Assembly (NCBI GenBank): GCA_010094045.1 | Contig: ML986668.1 | Location: 91,221-155,220, forward strand | Direction of reading: 5' to 3' | Source: Lojkania enalia | Lineage: Eukaryota; Ascomycota; Dothideomycetes; Pleosporales | Length of the DNA stretch: 64,000 nt | Made by a program: the position numbers and the translations under genes | The notes under the pieces: model-generated | The model's input: only the letters and a program-made list of their open reading frames with translations | Told to the model about the DNA's origin: nothing | Databases searched by the model: none | Shown: positions 49,451 to 61,042 of the stretch, piece after piece | Numbering within the stretch: position 1 is the stretch's first letter | Layout of the letters: every line of letters begins with the position of its first letter

Positions 49451-50965
49451 ATAGTTATAGAGATATTACGAAAATTAATAGAGTAGTAGAGATTTTAGTA
49501 GATTACTAACCGTTCGGTGGTTTTAACCGCTCGGTAGTAGATTATATTAGAGTAGTAGTATCCTTAATAAAGATTACTAAGAAAGAAAAAGGGTTTAAAT
49601 AGTAAGAAGTATAGTAAAAAGCTTACTTTACCTTAGTATTAATATTAAGAATATTAGATCTAGAAAAGTAATTTTAAATAGAAACTAATACTTTAGATAA
49701 AATAATAGGTGCTTATTTAAGTTAGTAAAATAAAAATAGAAAGTAGAAGCTATAAGCCTACTTTTTAAGAAAAATAAAACTAGAAGAACTTAACTATAAT
49801 ATATATAATAAAGAACTATTAGTAATAGTTAAAGTATTAAGAGAATAGTAAATATATCTAGTAGAAACTAAATACTTATTTAAAGTCTAAATAGACTATA
49901 AAAATCTTATATATTTTATAATAATAAAGAAACTTATAGAAAGATATATATAATAGGTAGAATAATTAGTAGATTATAACTTTAAGATAATATACTAGAA
50001 AGGGTTAGAAAATATAGTTATAGATATACTAAGTTATAGAGCTAACTATATAACTAAAGAAAGATATAAAAGAGATATAATTCTAAAATAGAAATTAGAT
50101 AGATCTCTTATATATAATTATTTATAAGTTGTCTAAATTATAAAATTAATTATACTAGAGTAAGCTTAATAGTAAAAGTTAAGAAATATATAAATAGTAG
50201 AGTAATATCTAATAAGTAGTAAAGAAGTAAAAGTAATTAAAAATATAACTTAGAAATAACTATATATATACTTATATATATAATAGTAGATAATAAAAGA
50301 ACTATATAAATTACTAGAATAAGAATATTTAAGAGTAGTAGAAATAGAGTAAAAGTTAAAAAAGAGTTTTACTCTTACTAATATAAGAAAAAAAGTATAA
50401 AATATACTTTATAGGTATTTAGAATATAGAAAAAATAAGACTATAAAATATAAGCTTTATAAATTTTTATAACTATTAGAAGTATTTAAAAAACTATAGA
50501 AATAGATTATAATCGATTTAATAATTAAATTACTAGAATTAGTAGAATTAGAGTTAAAATAAAGATATAATATAATTATAAATATAATAGATTAATAAAT
50601 AAAGTATATATACTTTAAACTAATATTAGAAATAATAATAGTACCTAAACTAGTATATAAACTATTATATATAGTATTTATAGAGTATAAGGTTTTAAAG
50701 TATATTACTTTAAATAGAAATAAGTTATTTATATTTAAATACTAGTAGAGATAGATAGAAAAGATAGAAATCTAATAATAGATATTAACTAGTTTCTACC
50801 TACAAATAAATAGTTAGATAGAATAAATTAACTAGAATCTAGAAATATATTTAAAAATATATATTAATAAATAATAAGATAATTAGATTAAACTATTATC
50901 TATAGTATAAATAGCTTATAATAAGATAATTTAAAATACTATAGAAACTATATTTTTTAAAACTA

Positions 50966-52832
50966 ACGTGGATTATAGACTAATAGGATACACGTGCGAG
51001 CGGGATAGTTTTTACTACTATATATCTTTAAATTATAATATCTATCTACAATAATAATATTTATAGAAAAGGAGTAAACAATCTTAATTTTTACGCTTTA
51101 GATAAGTCCTTATATTATATTCAAGTAACTTGTATAAGCTATATTTAGGTGCAGCTCGTTTTTTTTATATAAGAGCTTCTAGCTCTATATAATTAACTTA
51201 AGCTTCAACCTAAGCCTATTACTACAACTATAAGTTTTTAAGCATTTAAAGCCCTTTACTAATTATTAGAATACTATTCTTTATAATAGCCTTATATTTT
51301 CTTATTTACTGTCGCGTTTTTCTTACGTTCGCTGTTTAAAGCACAGCATTCTTAGCTTTTAAAATTACAGCGTTCTGTATTACTATCTTACAGCTCTTAA
51401 TTAATCTTTTAAACGCGCTATCTGATAAGTTAACTATTATATAATAATAGCGCCTTATCTTAATCATTTTAACTTATTACTTAAGGTCGGCGGTTATATA
51501 TAGAGTCTTTAAAACTAAGGTTGGAGGGCTTTATATAATAGCTAGTAGTATTAGTATATACTAAAGCAGCTTTATAAGTACACACTCTAGATTATATAGT
51601 ATAAGGCTAGCTGCTGTAAAGCTAGCTTTAATATTCTTTTCAGTTATTATTTATACGTACGCTATATAATATAGTAATAAAAAGTTGTTCTTTATAATAT
51701 AATTAATACTAAACTACGCCTAGCCTTTAACTTATATACTATATACGCGTTTTAATAGGCTAAAATAGACTATATTAAGCGGCTGTAGTAGATAAGATAA
51801 GTATACTAGTATATAGAGTATAATAATCCTATTCTATTTGTAAAAGTCTTTAAACTATACCGTATAATAGCTACTATAGCTGTCTATAATTAAGAGGTAA
51901 TATTAACCCTTTATATAAGCTGTAGTCGTACTATTAAAGTATTAAATCTATTTAAAGCTAATCTTATTATCTATCCAGCCCTTTTCGCTTATATAAATAG
52001 CTTAAATTTACGGTATACTAACATCTATAGTAATTTTATATTAAGACTCTTAATACTACTTTACTTTAAATATTATAAGCGCTGGTAAAGCTTAGCTAGT
52101 CGTACTAATACTATTAATAACTATTACCCACTCGTGATTACCTAGCTATATAACCTTTATATAACTTTACTATCTTTTTTTAGTCTCTATAACAACTTTT
52201 ACTATTAAAATTACGCCTATTTAGAAGCCTATCTCGTTAAAGTTATAGATATTATCTTTAAGGATGCTGTACTTCGTGATTGTATTTTATACGAGGTCGA
52301 ACCAGCCCTAAATAAGGCTTTAATCTTCGTATTACTTTCGCTAATAATTATATTTATATATATATACCGTACGAAGCTTTAAGCAGTATTTAACGAAGGT
52401 TAAAGGCCAATTAACGCTGACGGTAGAAGCTGGGTCGATCCTATAGCTTATAAGTAGAAGATTAGCTATTTCGCGTATGATAGATAGCTAGGCTAGAAAG
52501 CCTTACGCCTTAAGGTTAAGAATACGTTAAATAAGAATAGTTTCTTCTATATAAGTAAGTTTTGAAATTATTAGTTGTATAATACGTCGTAAATAGATAT
52601 TATATATACGTTAATATAGACAAGACTTAGATATATTATACGTAACTACTACCTTATAAAAACTTTAAAATTGCTTTAAATTTAAAGCTTTAAGAGCTAA
52701 AGAAGTTCTATTTTTAAGTTCTTCCTAACTAGTAGTTAGTATCGTTAATAGATACTCTAAAATAACAGACAGTAACACGTATAGTAAAACTGTCCCGCTT
52801 GTATATATATCCCGTTAGCCCGTAATCCACGT
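50966..52832 (-). mobile_element. pogo-3 copy 2, uninterrupted 1867-bp DNA transposon
   Basis: TIRs read ACGTGGATTATAGACTAATAG (left) and ACGTGGATTACGGGCTAAC (right, read inward). The TA duplication is at 50964-50965 and 52833-52834. It is the same length as pogo-3 copy 1 after removal of its Gypsy-3. It retains many CG words and is moderately RIP-mutated. Confidence 0.93.
51080..52740 (-). pseudogene. pogo-3 copy 2 transposase relic
   Basis: On the minus strand IYNFNEIGF (near 52235-52260) carries the first catalytic site with Asp as Asn. The stretch corresponding to H-L-S-Y-L-L-Q-P-L-D-x-V-x-F lies near 51755-51800. This is a DDE transposase of the pogo/Fot1 kind, with stops at Gln and Trp positions. 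The zinc-knuckle tail seen in pogo-2 was not identified here. Confidence 0.72.
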
Positions 52833-53469
52833 TAACTATAGATAGAAAGCTATTATATATTAGAAATAGTATAAGAAGAAATCTCTAGTTCTACTAGTAA
52901 ACTAGAAAGTTAAAGAAATAAAGGAAATCTATAATTAGTTTAGAAAAAAGATTTAGTTAAAAAACCTTAAAATAGTAAAATAAGCTACTAAGTTAAGAAT
53001 TAAAGGACTAACTTTTAAAAGGAGGGGTAAAGTTTTCCTATTAATAAAAAACTTAAAGACTAAAAAACCTATAAAAAAGCTAGATTATAAGAAAATAGAA
53101 CTATTTCTAATTAAAGAATAGATTAGACCTATAAATTTTAAATTAAAGCTACTAAATAATATAAAAATATATCTAATATTTTATAAGTTAAAACTAGAAC
53201 TAATACTAAATAATATACTACTATAAGAAACTATTAATATAAAACTAGAATAGAAATATAAAGTAGAATATATACTAGTAAAAAGGCGGTTTAGACGTTA
53301 GTAGAAATATCTAGTAAAATAGAAAGAATACCTATAGAAGGAAAGTTTATAGAAACTAGTATAAAATCTAATTAATTATACTATAAAGCTAAAAGAGTTT
53401 TACTAGAAGACTAGAATAATAGATTATTAAATAGAGTTTAGTTAGAAAGTAATAGTAGTAGTAATATAA

Positions 53470-53790
53470 AAGAAGCCTTTTATATAGAACTTAGAGCGGT
53501 AGTAGAGAGTATCTTAGATCTAGTAGACCTCCTCTCCTCTTCTTCTAACTTCTCTTACTTTTCTATTAACTTTACCTTTTATTTTCTAAAATCTAAACTA
53601 TACTTTTTTAAAGAATAGACGTACTTTTTAATATACTCTAGATAAGAAAAAGCCGCCTAATAGTAACGCGTAGATTTCTTAAGGTAATAAATCTCCTCTT
53701 TCTCCGCAGCTATAAAATCTTAATAAATAGAAGTAAACTTCTTATAAACCTTTAATATATTTGCTAAGAAATAGTAAAAGATACTTTTAG
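53470..53790 (-). pseudogene. Antisense coiled-coil frame in the Gypsy-4 3' region
   Basis: Opposite to pol, just past the chromodomain, the minus strand reads as a long heptad-rich helix: KVYKKFTSIY, AAEKEEIYYLKKS, AFSYLEYIKKYV, YSLDFRK, EKLEEEERRS. Only a few RIP-type stops (TAA, TAG) break it over about 100 codons. Position and character match exon 2 of the antisense gene in Gypsy-2. The upstream exon, start and end are not resolved. Confidence 0.42.
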
Positions 53791-54756
53791 TTAGAAAAAG
53801 ATTATAAGATAAACTCTAAGAAAGATACTCTTTATATATAGAAAAAAGGGTAGTATTACTATAGTAGTTATAGTTTATAAACTAATAGTTTAAATAATAG
53901 TAAAATAGATCTATTATAATACCTAGTAAAAGAATTAAGTAACTAGTATAATAGTTATAGGTAGAAGTATTTTTACGTTAAACTTTTAGTATAGTAGAAA
54001 GAGAAAAGAAAGAAAAATAAAGATATATTTATAAGCTAAGTAGGATCTATTAGAATATATAAAGTACTAACCTTAAAACGAAAAAATATAGATATAGTAC
54101 TATAGTATATTTATATAGAATATATTAGAAGTTAAAACAAACTACTAAAGATAGTAGAATACTATACTTAAATAAAATAGGTAAAGTAATAGATTAAAGA
54201 GCTTTAGAATAAATTTATAGAGAAGAGAGTAGATATTATAAATATAGAATATTAAGAAGTACTACTTTTATAACTATAGTTTAATTTAATATTAGCTACT
54301 ATATAGATTAGTTTAAATAAGAACTAATAAGATAATAATAGGTAGACGTATATTAGAAACTAATTATTAGATAGTAAGTAGTAGAACTATAGAAACTAGA
54401 AAGATAATTAGCTAGATAATAAAGTATAGTATAACTTATATAAATAATAATAATAGAAGTATTAAGTATAGTAGAACAGATTTAATAGACCTAATAGATC
54501 TAATAAACTAGATTTAGCAGTTTTAGACTTATTTATATAAGATAGAAAATCTTTTTAATAGATTAAATTCTATATAATTATTCTTATAAATTTATTTTAT
54601 TACTATATTAAACTTCTAAAAATATATTTATTATATTTAAAGAACTAGTAAACCTAATATTCTCTTTTTATTAAAGTTACTATCTTTAATTAATCTAATA
54701 TAAATAAGGCCCTAGTATATATATAACTATAATAGTAGTTATTATATATACTAGTA
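53790..54756. other. Gypsy-4 3' region, no resolved product
   Basis: This is AT-rich sequence downstream of the antisense frame, probably holding the 5' part of that antisense gene and the end of Gypsy-4. I could not recognise an LTR or a polypurine tract. Confidence 0.4.
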
Positions 54757-54761
54757 GTATA

Positions 54762-55047
54762 TAGGTTAGTAATATTATACTACCTCTACTAAAATACCCG
54801 AACTAGCTATTAATAATAGTTATTAGCTACTAACTAGAATATAACTAACTTATTATAACTATAATAGAAAAATATTTTACTAATCTAGCTAGCCTATATA
54901 ATAGTATAAATCTAACTTCTAAAAAATCTTATATAATATAAATATTTTTATTCTTTATATAATATTTTAATATTTATATATAATATATAATAATAGAGTT
55001 AACTATTTAAAGTATAATTAACTAACTATATATAAACGTTTATAATA
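54762..55047 (+). mobile_element. Solo LTR of Gypsy-3 with gtata duplication
   Basis: This 286-bp segment matches the 303-bp Gypsy-3 LTR with one internal deletion of about 17 bp near its start (tacctctac joins taaaatacccg). It ends CGTTTATAATA. The 5-bp repeat gtata lies at 54757-54761 and 55048-55052. It is strongly RIP-mutated, hence an old insertion. Confidence 0.8.
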
Positions 55048-55171
55048 GTATATTATATTAATATATAGTATAAGTAAGCTACTTATCTAAGTAAACTAAT
55101 TATAATACTAAGACTATACTAAAATCGTAACTACTTTTTATAAAATATTATATAATATAGTAGCTTATTCT

Positions 55172-55530
55172 TATAATAGCCTCTAATTAGCCAGGTATAG
55201 GATAAGGTGATAACTAAGAGTAATTATATACTACGAGAGATTATTCTTATAGACTTATAATAGAAGTATATAAGTAGAGTATGTAAAAGATATTTAAGTT
55301 AACTATAAAGAGTTATAAAGGTTAGAGTTGTAAGGTTATTAAATACAATTTAGTTCCCTTATTATTCCTTCTTACTTAGTTAGCTAAGCAACTAAGTATA
55401 CTTAGTTGCTTAGTTAACTAAGCTGCTAAGCATATTATATACTTTATATTAGCCCTATTTTTCTAGTTATATAGAGTTTTAGATCTTAATCGGGTTTAGT
55501 ATAGGGTTTTCTATAGGGGTATCCGTAATA
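55172..55530 (-). repeat. Gypsy-2 copy iv 3' LTR
   Basis: The LTR is 359 bp, TATAATAGCCTC to TCCGTAATA. The palindrome cluster (cttagttagctaag, actaagtatacttagt) is at about 55372-55430. Confidence 0.92.
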
Positions 55531-55707
55531 CTACCTTCCCCCTCTAAGCTCTTAACCTAAGAGTTTTCCCGTCCTAATCTAGTATATAGTAGAGTTAGTA
55601 TACTATCTTCGCTAAGACTATATATATTCCTAATACCTCCCCTTTATTATTTAACCCTAGATAGATACTATTATACTAATTATATAGACTATTTAGGCGA
55701 GATTATT

Positions 55708-56233
55708 ATATCTTATTTCTAGTATTCCTATAAGGGGTTAACTTATAAAGTAGATAAGAAGGAAATATCTAAAAAGTTATATTATTTAGAGTACCTTTAT
55801 ACTAGTATATATTTATTATATAATGCGGATCGCGATACTTAGATTACTCGTATATTATAGTTCCGTAATACTAGTTCGTTCCTAATTCTTTCTAGTAGTA
55901 AAGCGGGATGCTGAAGTTGCGAAACTAGAGGAGGAGATTCGTCTAGCTTAAGAAGAGTTAGAACAACTTCTTAATAAGGTAGCGGCGGCTTATATAAAGA
56001 TCTAGTATCTTTAAAAGATCCGTAAATAAGCGAAGTATAGATAGGTAGAGGGTTATAAATATATGTGGGAGCAGCTTAAGAAAGAGAAAGAGGCGGATCG
56101 CGAGGTAGGTCTTCTTTCTAAAGTAGAGTCACCTCCCGCGATATAGCTAATATTATTTAATCCTACTACTCTATCTCTAGATTTTCTTTATAAGTTCGGG
56201 TTTTATAATATACCTATAATATTATAGGGCTAA
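55708..56233 (+). pseudogene. Antisense two-exon gene in Gypsy-2 copy iv (Cys-rich, coiled coil)
   Basis: This is the second copy of the antisense gene. The proposed start is ATA 55708, with 142-nt exon 1, intron 55850-55895 (46 nt, gtatat...tcctaattc...ctag, containing a CTAAT branch-like site) and exon 2 to TAA 56231-56233. The exonic total is 480 nt, as in copy ii. Exon 1 Cys codons have mostly become TAT. Exon 2 is well preserved: DAEVAKLEEEIRLA, EELEQLLNKVAAAYIKI, EQLKKEKEADRE, then LSLDFLYKFGFYN. Stops within it (TAA, TAG) are all explained by CAA or CAG changing on the coding strand. The role is unknown; a zinc-cluster plus coiled-coil protein could bind nucleic acid or partner with Gag (inference only). 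Confidence 0.65.
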
Positions 56234-59200
56234 GGTTTTCTTCTAGTTTCTAGATATTATTCTATAAGTTCCTATATTTATCTATTTCTAACTATTTAAT
56301 TAGATAGTATTATTTACTATTCTATATTTTATATCTTATTATTTTCTTAACTTTCTATTTCTAGTCTTCTCTATACGTGTCTATATTATATACTACTAGT
56401 TTAGTATCCTAAAGTACCTTTTCTATAAATATAATATAGAAGGTTAGATAGATTTTTATAGTTGTAGGTAATTTAAGTTAATAGTTTATAGGTAATATTT
56501 ATTTTTTAATTTTATATAGTCTAATTTTAATATAGTCTAGTTTACTACTTAGTTATTTACTTTAAATATTTCGTCGTAGTAGCTAAACTTTTTCTTTCTT
56601 TTTAAAATAAGGTAGTTATTTATATTTCTTATTATAGTATTTTTTTATAGTATATTATAGAAACTAGAGGTCTTTTTTTAGTAAATCTTACGTTTATTAA
56701 ATAGTCTCGACTTATTTCTATACCTAGAATACTTATAATACTGCTTTAATTAGGATATTATAGGTTTTTAGTTTATACCTATAATTTACTATAAATAGTA
56801 ATACTCCGGTTATACTATATATAGTACTATTATACGCGAGTTACGCTATTAGTAGTAGTATTATCCAATTGTTTTATCTGTAATTAAGGTAGTACTATAA
56901 GTATTACTCTACTATTTAGTTTATTTGTTCTATCTATCTATCTATTTATAAGTAAAATACTATAAATATCTTATATTTAATTTCTAGTAAGTTTATAATT
57001 GTTTACTAAAACTTTAAAGTAAATTTAGTATTTTAGTCTATAATTATCTTTTATAGTACCTTATATTATACGATAATCTACTTTAGAAAAATATTCGTAA
57101 CCTATTCTACTAATAATACTTTATTATAAGGGATAAAGTAGGTATATTTTATAAGTCTATCTACAATTATTATAATAGAGTTATATACTTCTCCTTTCAG
57201 GTAATCTTTTAACTTTAGTAGCTTAATAATAAAGTCTATAGTAACTTCTATCTATAGTCTAGTTAGCGTTTCTAGGTTTTATAATAGTCTATAAGGTATA
57301 TATCTATTAGATTTATTCTATTAATAGTCTATATATTTCTATAATATATTCTTTACCTATTCTCTTACTTTAGAAAAGTAGAATCCTCTAAGGATTTATT
57401 CTAGTATTTTCTCTATTCTTTAGTATCTATAGGTAGGAGCTTCGTGGAATTACCTAATAAATTCTTTTCTAACTTTAGCTAGTATATAGATTCGATTATA
57501 GACGTATAGTAGTCTATCTATCTATTCTAGTTCTTATTCTTAAAGTTCTTCGGGTATCTTATCTATTACTAATCTAATTAGTATTATCTAGTTTACTTCT
57601 TTAATAATAGTCGTTGCTGCGAGTCGTAAGTAATTATATACTATACTTCTGTCTTATTATCTTCTTAGTAGTATAGCTATAGTTCCTTTCTCTTACTTAT
57701 ATTCTGGTAGTCTACTTAGTACATCTACTCTTTAGTTCTATTTTCTGCTAATATAGATAATCTTAAAGTCGAATATAGTTAGTTCTTATAACTATCTAAC
57801 CTGTCTAGGGGTAAGAGTTTTGGTAGTAAGGAAGGTAGTAAGATTCTTATAATTGTAATAGACTTTAGTTTGCTATTTTACTCCTTATAGGTATACACGC
57901 TATTTTTTAAAGTATACTATAATAGCTAGAAGTTCTTAATTATATATATTATAATTTATCTCTACTAGTATAAGTTTTTATAAATAGTATACTACTAGAT
58001 ATTATTTTCTATTATAGATTTATATAAGGATTCCGGCTATTCTTATTCCTAATATATTAGTTTCTATAAAAGCTTTCTTTTCTGGGTTATAGAGTTTCAG
58101 TACTAGTTCTTACTAAAATTACTTCTTAACTTCTTAGAAGGCTTTTTCTTGTTTATTTCCCTATATAAAAGTAATATCTTTCCTTAATAGTTAAGTTAGG
58201 GGTATAATTATATTACTCTAATTGTTAATAAAGGTTTAATAGAAGTTATAGAATCCTATAAAGGATTAGATATCTTTAATTAACTTTAAGATTAACTAGT
58301 TTCTAATTACTACTAATTTATTTAGGTTAATTTGTAGTTATCCTAATTTAATAATAAATTCTAAGTAGTCTATTCGTATAGTATAAAATTCGTATTTTCT
58401 TACTTTAAAGTATAATTTTACTACTTATAATATATATAATACTTATTTAATATATTTCTTATATTCTTGCTTTATTTTTAAGTATACGAGAACGTTGTCT
58501 AAATAGGCTATATAGAATCGTCTAAGGTATAGTCTTAGTACTTTATTAATTCGTTTTTAGAAAGTAGCTAATATATTAGTAAGTCTAAATAGTATAACTA
58601 AGTATTTAAAAAGTCCCTATTTTATCCTAAATACTATTTTCTATTTATCTCCTTCTTTAATATAGATTTAGTAGTATATATTCTAGATGTCTAATTTTGT
58701 AAAAATAGTAGTTTCTCTCAATTAGTTTCTTAAGTTATAGATAAGTAGTAGAGAGTATCAGTCCTTAATAGTAATATTATTAAGGGTGCGATAATTAATA
58801 TATATTTATAGGTCTATTATTTCTTTCTTATTTATAAAAAGTATAGAGTATACTACTAATAAGCTTAACTTTTAGATTATTCCTTTCTTTAGGTATTTGT
58901 CTATATATTATTCTAGGGCCTCTACCTCCCTTAATATTAAGCTATATATTAGTTTATATTTAGGTTCTTTTCTTAGTTAAAGTTTAATTTTATAGTTATA
59001 TTTTCTATACTTAGATAGGTATTATAGTAGTTCTTAAAGTTGTTTTATTAAGTATTAGTATTCCTTAAATATACTATATAATACGTTTCCTATTAGGAAT
59101 AATTCTTTTACTACTTCTTTCGCTATTATAGTAAGTTGTTTTTTAACTGGTTAGCTAGAGTTTTTAAGAATAATTTATCCCGTTTACTAGTTTATCTAGA

Positions 59201-61042
59201 AGTTTTCCTTTCTTAACTATAGAATTTCTAGAATAATATTATAGTTAGTAATTTCTATAATTTAGAAGATCTATTTTTATTAGGTTATTTCTAGAATTTC
59301 GAATTCTCCTAGTTCTATAATATATATAACTTTCTTCTAGAAGTTCTTTTCTTTTATAGTTTAGATTATATAGGGTCGTTCTAATTATACTATAGGTATT
59401 TCTTTTTTAGCGATATAGTTGCTAACTATAAAATTCTTTATTACTCTACTATTAATAAGTATATATATTTTATAGTCGTAATATCGTCCTGGTATTATAA
59501 AATAGTATTCTTCTACGTTTCCGTATAGTTAAATTATCTTAAACTAGTAGGCTATTATTTCTTTTATAGATATATACTTTAGGCATTTTTATTCTAGATA
59601 TTTATACTATAGTCTTCCTCTAACATATACTTTAAGTAGTAGAGGTTCTAGTTTAAGTACTATATAGTTTTAGGTCTATTTTATAACTTCCTATTCTACT
59701 ATAGCTTCTTATTTTATAGGATTTCCTAGTATCTTATCTTTATTTAATTATCTTAGCTATATACCTATATTTTCTTTTCTTTTTTAGTAGGTTTTATATT
59801 ATCATTTAATATACGATATCTATACTATCTTAAAATATATTAGGTAGTATTAGTTTATACGAGGGTTATTATCTTCTCTAACCTAGTAGTCCTATTCTTA
59901 TTTATATCGTAATACCTTTAGTATCTAGTATTTTACTAGTACTTCATTTTATAAGAAGGCTACTACTTTCTATACTATATATACAGCCTTATCCTAATCT
60001 ATTATATTAAGATATTCTTCTACTACTTTTGTTATTTCTATCTATTTTTAGAAGTATAAGAAGCGGATTTCTCTAGGATAGATGTTTTACTATTCCTTAT
60101 AAACGTTGACAATATCTTATTCTAGTCTATTCTTATCGTAGAATCTTATAAGTAGTTCTTCTTGTAAAGTAGTTATAGGAGCCGGCATTCCCTATTTATA
60201 CTCGATTATTCCTCGTCGATATATAGAATATACTCTAGATGCTAGTTTAGGTATTAGTACTCTAGTAGTAGCTTCTTCTATTTATAACGGGGTATCTATT
60301 TCTTCGTCCTTATCTAATTCTTCCTAAACTTCTTCTAGCTATCTTTTTATGTATTTCTATATTGCTGCAAGTTGTATTTTCTTCTAAGACTAATATTCTA
60401 TAGTTTCTTTAAGTTGTTAATATATTTAATACTTATCTTCGTTGTAGAAGAACTAATATAGGGCTCTATATTCTATAGTTACGGCTAGTTTTTCTTTACC
60501 TACTTCTTGCAGTTTATCTTCTATAGGCTGGTTTTTCTTTTCTTTCTTTTTGCTTCGATATTCCTTTACTATATATCCTAGTTTTTAATAATTATAGTAT
60601 TTAATATCTTTCTTCTAAGCCTTCCTTTCTTAAGTTACCTATAGCTTAGGCTTCTTTTCTCTAGTAGCGCTTAGGTCTATAGGTCCGCCTGCGTTGGTAG
60701 TTCTTACTAAAAAGCGTACCCTTTAGTAGTATACTTACCTTTCCTTATTTTTAAACTGGTATAGTTCGTCGTCGATTCTTTTTACTAGTTAAAAGTATAA
60801 TATTAGGTCCCGTAGTTGTTCTATATATATTATTACCCTTCTTATTTTTATTTTCAGTCCTCTATAGAACTTTACTATTATATTATAGTCGTCCTATATA
60901 ACTTTGTTTAAGAGCTATTAAAAACTCGATATATATAAGGTAATAGATCCTAATTAAACTAGGTTGTAGAGTCTATCTTCTACTGCTCGTACTTCGTCGA
61001 TATCTCTAAACGCTAGTTTAAGTTTCTATTAGAAGTATGCTA

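Larger units (their letters stand above)
46031..49547 (-). mobile_element. pogo-2b relic, left end missing, split by pogo-1
   Basis: The interior (46031-46589 and 48437-49547) is collinear with pogo-2 at about 61240-62894 but heavily RIP-mutated. The right end has its own TIR: taatctactaccgagcgg when read inward, with an inner accgaacggtt direct repeat, then TA at 49548-49549. The matching left TIR is not found. The TIR differs from that of pogo-2 (CTACCGAG followed by TTA rather than CGG), so this is a related subfamily. Confidence 0.72.
49560..53470 (+). pseudogene. Gypsy-4 pol relic: RNase H, integrase, chromodomain
   Basis: RNase H reads NYNIYNKELL near 49790-49825 and NFKII-Y with VVDILS near 49975-50030. 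An integrase zinc-binding area and core run to 50965. After pogo-3 (50966-52832) it resumes at 52835 and continues to a chromodomain at about 53255-53420 (VEYILVKRRFRRQQKYLVK with stops read through). Conversions to TAA and TAG at Gln codons are abundant. It is inactive. Confidence 0.7.
49550..54756 (+). mobile_element. Gypsy-4 fragment, RNase H to 3' region
   Basis: A + strand Gypsy fragment begins inside RNase H at the right edge of pogo-2b and runs through integrase and chromodomain into a 3' region. Its RNase H and linker residues differ clearly from Gypsy-2 and Gypsy-3, so it is a separate family. pogo-3 copy 2 splits the integrase. No LTR of its own was identified before the solo LTR at 54762. 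Confidence 0.72.
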
